Under the pieces are notes generated by a model that was not told the origin of the DNA, ran no database searches, and saw only the letters and a list, made by a program, of their open reading frames with translations. From an archaeon (lineage in GTDB: Archaea; Thermoproteota; Bathyarchaeia; TCS64): a stretch of DNA of 5,514 nt. The stretch covers positions 1 through 5,514 of the forward strand of contig JAHLLU010000156.1 in assembly GCA_020444005.1 (NCBI GenBank). The letters run 5' to 3'. The translations under genes were made by a program, and so were the position numbers. Of this stretch, positions 1 to 5,387 are shown piece after piece; positions within the stretch are counted from its first letter, which is position 1; every line of letters starts with the position of its first letter.

Positions 1-108
1 TTCTTCTTCAGACTCATCCTCAGGTTCATCTTCAGTATCGTCTTCTACTTCTTCCTCGGTCTCATCTTCGACATCGTCCTCAGACTCGTCTTCTGATTCA
101 TCCTCAAG
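1..108 (-). repeat. 12-bp tandem repeat coding for nine acidic tetrapeptides
   Basis: Read on the minus strand, residues 471-506 of the acidic protein fall into nine perfect tetrads. The first residue is L, S, S, V, T, V, T, P, S in turn, the second is always Glu, and the third and fourth are always Asp or Glu. On the plus strand the units resemble ttcatcttcaga with variation mostly at synonymous or Asp/Glu-exchanging positions. The array touches base 1, so the true copy number is unknown. It is an imperfect protein-level minisatellite rather than identical DNA copies. Confidence 0.85.
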
Positions 109-1518
109 CTGTTTCTCAAACTCATCGAGTCTTTCCTCGACTTGTTCAATCTCTTCCTCCGTCTCCGACTGATCTAGTAATTGTTCAATCTCATCGAGTT
201 CAGCCTCTAAGGCTGTGGTGTCTTCGCCTCTCTTGTTTCTGTTCTGGATTAGACGGCGGTATCTGATGATCTTTTGTTCAAGTTTCTCTTTCTTTCCCTC
301 GACATCATCATCTTCCTCGTCTTCGTCATCTGTTTTACCTTTCCTGTCATCATCCAAGTCGTCTAGCAAGTCATCAACATCATCAAGCAGATCATCCGCC
401 TCATCTATCAACTCGTCTGCGGCATCCTCGTCACCCTCATCAGCACTATCCTGTGCCTCAGCAAGTAACGTCTCTGCTTCGTCGATAAGTAACTGCATCT
501 CATTTGTATCGTAACCTAGTTGTGATAGTTCTTGTAGACGTTCACGGTATCTCTCTAGTTTTGACTCGATCTTACCGATCTCATTCAATTTCTCAATGAT
601 GTCCTCATCTATGTCGTCATTCTCCTTACCTACCTCGTTAGATTCCTTAACCACGTTCTGGAGTCTTCTGGTGACGTCCTTCAGGTCATTAGATTCTACA
701 TCGTCCTCAAGATCATCCAGTGAGTTTAACAGGCTCTGGAACTGTTCTCTTATCGCATCCGCGTCCTCTCCAGAGATATTGTACTTTACCATTATCCTGT
801 TGAGTTTTGTTTCAAGTTGTGCTACATGGTGTTTAGTCTGGTTGATGAAGTGCTCTGTCTTTTCTACTCTTTTCTCGGTGCTACTGCTTCTGAGAGCTCC
901 TGTTGCCTCTCCCATCAAGGCATTTGCCTCCTCTAATAGAGACTCGATATCATCAAACTCTCCCTGATCAATAGCGGTCTCGATATTCCCTAGAACCACC
1001 TCTGCATCATCCAATAATGCAGTCGCGTTTGAGACATCGATTCCTTTTTCTTCTAAGTCTGATGCGATTTCCCTGAGTTTCTCAAGACGTTCAAGGGCTT
1101 TCTCATATCCGCCTAGACCATTGAAGGTCTCCTCGGTCTCATCGTCTACCTCGGTTTCTTCAGCTAGTTCCTCAGCTGCATCACCGTATTTATTCAGTGC
1201 TTCTGTAGCGGTCTCGATTGCTGTCTCATAGTCACTGGCGTCGTAGGCATTTTGAGCCGTTTCATGTAGTTCCGTGGCTTCTGCTAGCTTCTCAGCCGCA
1301 TCTTCTGGGATTTCTCCTAAGTAGCCATCGAATAGGTTGTTTACCTCGGCGCTGCTGGTGTTTACTGCGTTTAAAAGGTTCTCCGCAACAACTTCTAGGC
1401 TGGTATCCTGTGCTTGTGCAAAAGATAGATTCAATGTTGATGCTAAGAGTAGCCCCATCAAGATGAACATTATTTTTCTCTTCAAACTATATTTCACTGA
1501 GGCATCAATAGACTGCAT
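1..1518 (-). CDS. Secreted, highly acidic coiled-coil protein of unknown function (C-terminus beyond window)
   Basis: An uninterrupted frame of 506 codons runs from ATG at 1518 to base 1 with no stop, so the gene is partial at its 3' end. Residues 13-36 form a signal peptide: a basic KRK at 13-15, a hydrophobic core at about 16-34, and a likely cleavage site after AQA (36). The mature part is almost entirely helical and rich in Glu, Asp, Ala and Leu. It contains three copies of a helical-hairpin module (about 78-111, 155-202, 331-378), an Asp-rich heptad stretch (375-391), a basic break (409-430), and a tail of acidic tetrapeptides (471-506). N-glycosylation sequons N53, N164, N226 and N247 fit an exported protein. 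The start at 1518 is preferred because it supplies the basic n-region; in-frame ATGs at 1470 and 1458 would lose it. No clear Shine-Dalgarno site is visible. It lies 41 bases after the membrane sensor gene and is probably cotranscribed with it. I do not recognise a named family; a surface or cation-binding role is inference only. Confidence 0.82.
   Translation of the reverse strand, partial: MQSIDASVKYSLKRKIMFILMGLLLASTLNLSFAQAQDTSLEVVAENLLNAVNTSSAEVNNLFDGYLGEIPEDAAEKLAEATELHETAQNAYDASDYETAIETATEALNKYGDAAEELAEETEVDDETEETFNGLGGYEKALERLEKLREIASDLEEKGIDVSNATALLDDAEVVLGNIETAIDQGEFDDIESLLEEANALMGEATGALRSSSTEKRVEKTEHFINQTKHHVAQLETKLNRIMVKYNISGEDADAIREQFQSLLNSLDDLEDDVESNDLKDVTRRLQNVVKESNEVGKENDDIDEDIIEKLNEIGKIESKLERYRERLQELSQLGYDTNEMQLLIDEAETLLAEAQDSADEGDEDAADELIDEADDLLDDVDDLLDDLDDDRKGKTDDEDEEDDDVEGKKEKLEQKIIRYRRLIQNRNKRGEDTTALEAELDEIEQLLDQSETEEEIEQVEERLDEFEKQLEDESEDESEDDVEDETEEEVEDDTEDEPEDESEEE
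385..528 (-). repeat. Helical-hairpin module, copy 3 of the acidic protein (residues 331-378)
   Basis: These 48 residues align without gaps with residues 155-202 of the same protein at an offset of 176. Shared positions include Leu, Gly, Asp at the start, then D-x-A-E-x-x-L, D-x-G in the turn, and L-x-x-E-A-x-x-L in the second helix. The copy contains IDEAETLL (345-352), which recurs exactly in the neighbouring sensor at its residues 197-204. Confidence 0.65.
913..1056 (-). repeat. Helical-hairpin module, copy 2 of the acidic protein (residues 155-202)
   Basis: This is the partner of the 331-378 copy, aligned without gaps. G159, D161, D170, A172, E173, L176, D184, G186, L194, E197, A198 and L201 match identical residues 176 positions later. 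The pattern is helix, D-x-G turn, helix. Confidence 0.6.
1186..1287 (-). repeat. Helical-hairpin module, copy 1 of the acidic protein (residues about 78-111)
   Basis: Residues 88-97 read A-Q-x-x-Y-D-x-x-x-Y followed by x-x-A-x-x-x-A. This matches, without gaps, residues 273-282 and onward of the adjacent membrane sensor. The spacing of Ala and Tyr resembles a TPR-like hairpin, but this is not a canonical TPR. Confidence 0.55.
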
Positions 1519-1526
1519 ATAATAAG

Positions 1527-1545
1527 AGGGACCCGAAGGAACCCT
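1527..1545 (-). other. Small RNA hairpin between the sensor and acidic-protein genes
   Basis: On the minus strand, AGGG and UCC pair with GGG and CCCU around a UUC loop, with one U-U mismatch (alternatively a C(UUCG)G tetraloop). It lies 15 bases after the sensor stop codon and 8 bases before the ATG at 1518. The sequence after it (CUUAUUAUAU) is only mildly U-rich, so a terminator is possible but unconvincing. It could equally be an RNA processing or translational element. Confidence 0.4.
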
Positions 1546-1559
1546 ATGGAACGCTAGTT

Positions 1560-2834
1560 TCATTGTTCTTCCTCCTGAGCTTTTAACTGGAGATAGGTTT
1601 CTCCACCTACCATTGAAGTGCTTATAAACCCGTTTTCTTCCAGCCTTCGTACCATACGCCAAGCACTGGATTTGGGTATATCGAAATGATCCCGTATCTC
1701 GGTTATGAAAACCCCGCCGGTCTCCTCAAGGTATCTGAGAACCGCCTTATCATCTGTTCTAAGGTTAGGGTTTTCATCGAATACGGCATCGAGGTCTACT
1801 TTAGGCTGTTTAGTATCAGGTTTCTGGATCATGCCTCTCTTTTGTTGATTTATATACAGATAACCAGCTACCACTAGCATCACGATTATTACAGCACCGT
1901 ACAAGAGAGTCTGATTTCCGTTTTGTTCCTCATCTGGAGCATTCAGCACCAGATTGTAAGTGTTCTCTGCCTCTACAAATGCTTCCGAGTATAATCCTTG
2001 ATCGTATTTTGTCTGTGCCTGTTCTAATGCTGTTTCAGCCTCTTTTATTGTCGCGATATCAATCTGGTCTCTTCTACTTGCTATTATAGACTCAGCTGCA
2101 TTTATCTGGGTTAATGCATCTGCTGCCTGTGCTTCTGTCTCTTCGATTAATTCTGATACTTGTTCTGAGTATTGCTCTGAAAGAGTATATTGTTGGTTCT
2201 GGTATGCTTGTATTGCCTCAACGAGCAACGTTTCGGCTTCATCAATCACCAATCCATCGGCTAGCGCATTACTAACATCCGCCTTCGCCTTATTTAACAG
2301 CACAAGTGCATTTTCCTGAGTACCGGTTGTACCAATAAGATAAGATATACTTGAGACACCAACGGGCATCGTTATGGTTGCCTGATTGTCAACTACCGAG
2401 ATACCTACAGGACTGGGGATAAGTCCTGTTAAAACCGCTCCTTTTGGTAGGGTATATACCAAATTGGTCTCTGATTCGGCACCAACCGACCACTGGGTGC
2501 CTGTTTTGTCCGTTAGACTATAAGTAGTGTAGGTGATAGTGATGGTTGTTGAACCTAGTGTGTCAATCATAATCTCTCCCTGATTTAATGACCAGTCGAG
2601 TATGATTCCATCTTGGTCGAGCACAATGATGTCTTGGTATTCTTCTCCGATTAATGATACATTCACCTGTGCCAAAGTAGTATCTGGTTCGATAACGTAT
2701 TCAACGTCAACACCTCCATCAGAGTATACTTTCATTGATAGTGAGTCTGGTGAATAATCCTGTGCACTAACCCCCACTATGGTAGCTAGTGATAATACAA
2801 GAATCAGATGCAAAACCTTAACTTTTTTACCCAT
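1560..2834 (-). CDS. Membrane-anchored winged-helix protein with extracellular helical domain (one-component sensor-like)
   Basis: This 424-residue protein has five parts. A signal peptide covers residues 1-24 (KKVK n-region, hydrophobic core, VSA cleavage site). A beta-rich extracellular region spans about 28-170. A helical region of two hairpin modules spans about 175-296. One transmembrane helix lies at about 310-328 and is followed by basic QKRG. A cytoplasmic C-terminal winged helix-turn-helix spans about 358-418, with KAVLRYLEETGG as first helix, ITEIRDHFDIPKSSAWRMVRRLEENGFI as the HTH and the start of the wing, then a strand ending in YLQL. Sequons at N58 and N307 sit on the predicted outer side. 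The layout matches archaeal membrane proteins with N-terminal exported domains and a C-terminal MarR/IclR-like wHTH, whose ligands are mostly unknown. ATG 2834 is preceded by the SD-like AGGCGAT and a TATA box. The gene stops with TGA 41 bases before the secreted acidic protein, which is a candidate partner or target. A transcriptional role is inferred from the fold only. Confidence 0.85.
   Translation of the reverse strand: MGKKVKVLHLILVLSLATIVGVSAQDYSPDSLSMKVYSDGGVDVEYVIEPDTTLAQVNVSLIGEEYQDIIVLDQDGIILDWSLNQGEIMIDTLGSTTITITYTTYSLTDKTGTQWSVGAESETNLVYTLPKGAVLTGLIPSPVGISVVDNQATITMPVGVSSISYLIGTTGTQENALVLLNKAKADVSNALADGLVIDEAETLLVEAIQAYQNQQYTLSEQYSEQVSELIEETEAQAADALTQINAAESIIASRRDQIDIATIKEAETALEQAQTKYDQGLYSEAFVEAENTYNLVLNAPDEEQNGNQTLLYGAVIIVMLVVAGYLYINQQKRGMIQKPDTKQPKVDLDAVFDENPNLRTDDKAVLRYLEETGGVFITEIRDHFDIPKSSAWRMVRRLEENGFISTSMVGGETYLQLKAQEEEQ
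1947..2048 (-). repeat. Helical-hairpin module, sensor copy 2 (residues 263-296)
   Basis: I-K-E-A-E-T-x-L starts the first helix, A273-Q274 and Y277-D278 close it, Q-G-L-Y forms the turn, and E-A-x-x-E-A the second helix. It starts 66 residues after the first sensor copy and aligns without gaps with residues 78-111 of the secreted protein. Confidence 0.6.
2145..2246 (-). repeat. Helical-hairpin module, sensor copy 1 (residues 197-230)
   Basis: The copy begins with IDEAETLL, the same eight residues as 345-352 of the downstream secreted protein. It is followed by EA three residues later in line with that copy, and ends in a second helix with x-S-E-L-I-E. This is one of at least five such modules across the two genes. 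Confidence 0.6.
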
Positions 2835-2838
2835 TTTT

Positions 2839-2845
2839 ATCGCCT
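2839..2845 (-). promoter_or_regulatory. Possible ribosome binding site of the sensor gene
   Basis: The minus strand reads AGGCGAT, one mismatch from AGGTGAT of the anti-16S consensus. It ends 4 bases before the ATG at 2834. It is the best Shine-Dalgarno candidate in the window and supports this start. Confidence 0.45.
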
Positions 2846-2876
2846 ATCAGATATTAATAATAAACTTTTAGCGTAT

Positions 2877-2884
2877 GATATAAA
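2877..2884 (-). promoter_or_regulatory. Candidate archaeal TATA box for the sensor and acidic-protein genes
   Basis: The minus strand reads TTTATATC, close to the archaeal YTTAWA-type TATA box. It lies in the 72-base gap after the acetyltransferase. Initiation about 25 bases downstream would fall near 2853-2855 and give a leader of about 20 bases. No clean purine-rich BRE is seen directly upstream (the bases are CTCGG). It suggests a transcript separate from the glycan operon. Confidence 0.5.
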
Positions 2885-2906
2885 CCGAGTTTATTAAAAG
2901 TAAATA

Positions 2907-3374
2907 TTAGTTATCCAGCTTCTTGGTCATTATATAGCCGTCCTCGTCTCCATAATACTTCTCAGAGGTTCTTACATACTGATATCCTCTGTGACGGTAT
3001 ATTTTCTGAGCGTTCTCGTTTGATTCACGCACCTCAAGATAAGCTATGTTTGCACCTTTCGTCCTGAACCGCTTCTCTATCTCATCCAAGAGCATGGTTC
3101 CCACACCTTTTCCCTGATATTCACCGCGAACCGCTATATTCAACACATGTCCAGCCTTCTTAGGTGATTCTTTTCGCCCCATGATCTCGATCTCCCCCAC
3201 GGTATACCCTATAATACGGTCATCATCAAGCGCGACGATAAACAAGTCCTCGTTCATGTGATATATTATTCTGAAGAAGTTTGGAGTCCATGGAACCGGG
3301 TAGACTTCTTCCTCGATTAAATGTATCAGAGGCAAATCTCCTTCGACGGCATCACGTATGTGTATTTCTTCCAA
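2907..3374 (-). CDS. rimI: RimI/Ard1-like N-acetyltransferase (GNAT family)
   Basis: This 155-residue GNAT protein would transfer acetyl from acetyl-CoA to an amino group, in this family usually the N-terminal alpha-amine of proteins, in the cytoplasm. Visible marks are the substrate-loop-like YPVPWTPNFF (25-34), the acetyl-CoA motif Q87-x-x-G90-x-G92 with R83 before it, LEVRESN (113-119) followed by the AQKIYRHRGY helix and strand, and YYGDEDGYIM (140-149). All are typical of RimI and archaeal Ard1, and length is normal. The start is TTG at 3374, directly after the in-frame TAG of the glycosyltransferase. The next in-frame ATG is at residue 40 and would destroy the fold, so TTG is the only credible start. 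The gene is thus translationally coupled to the glycosyltransferase. An aminosugar or other small-molecule substrate cannot be excluded given the neighbours. The stop is TAA. Confidence 0.88.
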   Translation of the reverse strand: MEEIHIRDAVEGDLPLIHLIEEEVYPVPWTPNFFRIIYHMNEDLFIVALDDDRIIGYTVGEIEIMGRKESPKKAGHVLNIAVRGEYQGKGVGTMLLDEIEKRFRTKGANIAYLEVRESNENAQKIYRHRGYQYVRTSEKYYGDEDGYIMTKKLDN

Positions 3375-4397
3375 CTAGACCACTTTTTGGCTTAGTGACT
3401 GTATCATCTGGTACAGTCCCCCAAATGTGAATGCTATTCCCCGTAATATGTCCAGCGCTGGATAAACCACTATCTTCCAGAGTTTTCGCGAGCGAATACT
3501 CACCGGCAGATAATAGATTGTGTTAAACGCGAAGAAGATACCAGCGACGCCAAAAGCTAGATTGAACGGCAGCGGGTGATTTATCTTAAACCCAATATAG
3601 AGAAGGAAACTCAGTATCCCCAGAATAGCTAAGGTGCTAATCAGATAAGCCGCATACCAGCTCGCCAAAATACTTGCACGCTTATGGATGATCAACAATG
3701 AGCCCCCGCGCCCATAGTTAAAGTGCTGTTTCAATAACTCTCTAAGTGTGCTCCTATGCTGATGGAGTATGCTCACCTCAGGGTCTAAAACTATCCTGAA
3801 ACCCTTGAATCCCATTGCCTCTACCGGCTGCAGGTCATCAAACCCATATGTTATGTTTTCATCAAAGAATTTTACCCGGGCGAGGGCTCTTCTTCTGAAA
3901 GCCATGTTAGCTCCAGCTGGAAACTGCATGAGTTTAAGGTCGGTTGTCTCTATTCGTATTCTGAAGCCGGGGGTTGACTGGAAAAGGCTTTCATCCATAT
4001 AGTTACTCAGAACGCTAGTCCTATCATAACCTTCCATTGTGCCTCCTACGAAGCCAATAAATGGGTCTCCAAAGTTTTCGACAATTTTCTTCGCCCAGTT
4101 CCGAGGTACCACACAGTCCCCATCGGTATATGCCAGAATCTCGCCGCTACTATACTTGATGCCAGTGTTTCTTGCTGCGTTGAGTCCTTTTCCCTCTTGG
4201 TCCACAAGCTGTACCGGGTATTCTTGGACTATTTTTCGTGTATCGTCTTTGCTTTTTCCATCAACTATAATGATCTCAATATTGTCTCTGGGATAATCTA
4301 GTTTCATCAGGGATTCAAGAGTCGCCCTGATGGTTTTACCCATATTCAATACAGGCACTATTACGCTGAGTGAAGGATATTCACTCACTTGGACCAT
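3375..4397 (-). CDS. Family-2 glycosyltransferase with C-terminal membrane helices
   Basis: This 340-residue protein has a GT-A catalytic domain at about 9-230 and a hydrophobic C-terminus. Signature elements in order are SVIVPVLN (11-18), the nucleotide-binding VDGKSKDDT (45-53), the metal-binding D92-G-D94, FPAGANMAFRR (159-169), acidic residues D187-D188 at the usual catalytic-base position, and QHFNYGRGG (224-232) where Q/RxxRW-type motifs sit. Hydrophobic segments at about 244-268 and 276-299 are clear membrane helices, and 309-327 is a weaker third. Such enzymes transfer a sugar from a nucleotide- or lipid-linked donor to a lipid-linked or nascent polysaccharide at the inner membrane face; donor and acceptor cannot be read here. 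The ATG at 4397 follows the pyruvyl transferase by 24 bases without a good Shine-Dalgarno site. A GTG four codons in is an alternative start. The stop is TAG, abutting the acetyltransferase start in the same frame. Confidence 0.9.
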   Translation of the reverse strand: MVQVSEYPSLSVIVPVLNMGKTIRATLESLMKLDYPRDNIEIIIVDGKSKDDTRKIVQEYPVQLVDQEGKGLNAARNTGIKYSSGEILAYTDGDCVVPRNWAKKIVENFGDPFIGFVGGTMEGYDRTSVLSNYMDESLFQSTPGFRIRIETTDLKLMQFPAGANMAFRRRALARVKFFDENITYGFDDLQPVEAMGFKGFRIVLDPEVSILHQHRSTLRELLKQHFNYGRGGSLLIIHKRASILASWYAAYLISTLAILGILSFLLYIGFKINHPLPFNLAFGVAGIFFAFNTIYYLPVSIRSRKLWKIVVYPALDILRGIAFTFGGLYQMIQSLSQKVV

Positions 4398-4421
4398 GGT
4401 TAATTTTCGTTGTCTGGGTTA

Positions 4422-5309
4422 TTAAAACCCACTACTAGACTCAACGTATTCAACATGGTCTTTGAGGCTAAGCTCCCAGACCCCCCTGTTCTTATGGTAC
4501 TTGTTACCAAAGAGAACCACCTTTTTACCAAGTATCTTGGATAAGATGGCCACGTGAAGCCGGTCGGTATAGATTTGTTTTGCGTTATAAACCGATGAAA
4601 CGAAGTCTTTCATGGTCCCCACCATTGAAACATCAGAGACAACCGGATTTTTACAGAGACCCATAACTCTGCTATTTGCGACAGGGTTTAACGCTGATTC
4701 CTTGTCGCCTCTGAAGGCAACTAGCTCATATCCCCCGTCATCCTCAGAAATATACTCTGTAAGGTCATCAACTGTTAGGTATAGGGCGAGTTCAGGGGAG
4801 ACGCTGTACGCGACATTATTGGGAAGCCCCTTTTCACTAAGATGTGTATGGCTGTATTCTTCTCTGCAGAATAGATGTACCGGGCGATTATCTGTAAAGT
4901 ACTGGTCGAACTTGGTGTTTGTAAATAGGTAGCTTTGAGGACCAACTGTTACAGGTTGGGGATTACGTTTCATTACTTGCCTTAGAAGTGCTGGTCCGTA
5001 CCAGATGTCGTTCATGTAGCCACCACCTTCGAAGAGTATCCTCTCTGTTTCTTCTGGTAGGTTGAGCAACCTGAACCCCCTGTCAGAGCCCAGTTTCCAT
5101 AACCCAATGTTAACCAGATATTTTGTACCTAGTACTAGGTTCTTCTTGTATAGGTGCTCAAGGTTGAAGCAAGTATAGTTGATGTTGTATTCTTCGAGTT
5201 TTTTTACTAAACCCATGTGAATCAGGGTGTCTCCGTGGTTTCCTCCCGGAGTAATTACAGTCATCTGTTTGTCCATGTTCTCAGAAAGATGCTCCTCGAA
5301 GCTATCCAT
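4422..5309 (-). CDS. Polysaccharide pyruvyl transferase family protein
   Basis: This 295-residue protein carries the motifs of the CsaB/EpsI-type pyruvyl transferase family. These are P21-G-G-N-H-G-D27 near the N-terminus, FEGGGYMND (93-101), VGPQSY (122-127), FCREEYS (147-153), YTDRLHVAILSKILGKK (247-263), and FGNKYHKN (267-274). The family attaches ketal-linked pyruvate from phosphoenolpyruvate to sugars of surface polysaccharides, though some members modify other glycans, so the exact acceptor is unknown. No signal peptide or membrane helix is seen; it is probably cytoplasmic. It is slightly shorter than many members, but the core motifs are present. ATG 5309 is chosen; M12 and M16 are in-frame alternatives just before the conserved domain, and M12 or M16 would remove an acidic, poorly conserved N-terminus. 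The gene ends in a tandem TAATAA and is first in the minus-strand glycan operon, divergent from the flippase-like gene. Confidence 0.85.
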   Translation of the reverse strand: MDSFEEHLSENMDKQMTVITPGGNHGDTLIHMGLVKKLEEYNINYTCFNLEHLYKKNLVLGTKYLVNIGLWKLGSDRGFRLLNLPEETERILFEGGGYMNDIWYGPALLRQVMKRNPQPVTVGPQSYLFTNTKFDQYFTDNRPVHLFCREEYSHTHLSEKGLPNNVAYSVSPELALYLTVDDLTEYISEDDGGYELVAFRGDKESALNPVANSRVMGLCKNPVVSDVSMVGTMKDFVSSVYNAKQIYTDRLHVAILSKILGKKVVLFGNKYHKNRGVWELSLKDHVEYVESSSGF

Positions 5310-5387
5310 GTTGTATTCATGGGTGTTTCCGCTATTAATTTACTCTATATTTTTTATTCATGTATTTGCCCTTCAATTGGGATACTT
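5310..5387. promoter_or_regulatory. Divergent intergenic region with AT-rich promoter-like core
   Basis: These 78 bases separate the starts of the pyruvyl transferase (minus) and the flippase-like gene (plus), so promoters for both should lie here. The most AT-rich core is 5345-5357 (ctatattttttat), roughly 35-45 bases from both start codons, the distance expected for a TATA element with a short leader. Neither direction gives a textbook YTTAWA box, and neither start has a clear Shine-Dalgarno site. Assignment of individual elements is therefore tentative. Confidence 0.4.

Noticed and set aside
1..108. CRISPR-like or non-coding short tandem repeat
   Set aside because: The 12-bp units are contiguous without spacers, diverge at codon third positions and stay in frame within a long coding region.
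215..514. Ser-rich open frame on the plus strand (99 aa), and a similar one at 596-967
   Set aside because: They are antisense shadows of the acidic protein: Asp/Glu codons on the minus strand read as Ser-rich codons in another plus frame. The minus frame is continuous for 506 codons with a signal peptide and ordered repeats.
1218..1522. Two overlapping plus-strand open frames (82 and 61 aa)
   Set aside because: They lie antisense to the signal peptide and N-terminal region of the secreted protein and show no recognisable domain.
1527..1545. Strong intrinsic terminator
   Set aside because: The stem is short with a mismatch, and the tract after it is interrupted by C and A. The downstream gene has no evident promoter of its own, so full termination is unlikely.
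1686..1877. Plus-strand 63-aa open frame
   Set aside because: It is antisense to the winged-helix and membrane segment of the sensor. The hydrophobic look comes from the opposite strand.
2835..2906. A small RNA or tRNA gene in the gap
   Set aside because: The 72 bases are AT-rich, show no cloverleaf or stable stem, and are explained by a promoter and leader.
3372..3377. The TAG as a nonsense mutation splitting a once-fused gene
   Set aside because: Both flanking proteins are complete at normal family length, and fusion is not usual for either, so adjacent coupled genes are simpler. The recoding question is kept as a finding.
3769..4296. Two plus-strand open frames inside the glycosyltransferase (77 and 85 aa), and another at 4612-4932 inside the pyruvyl transferase
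   Set aside because: They are shadows of genes with full family motifs on the minus strand.
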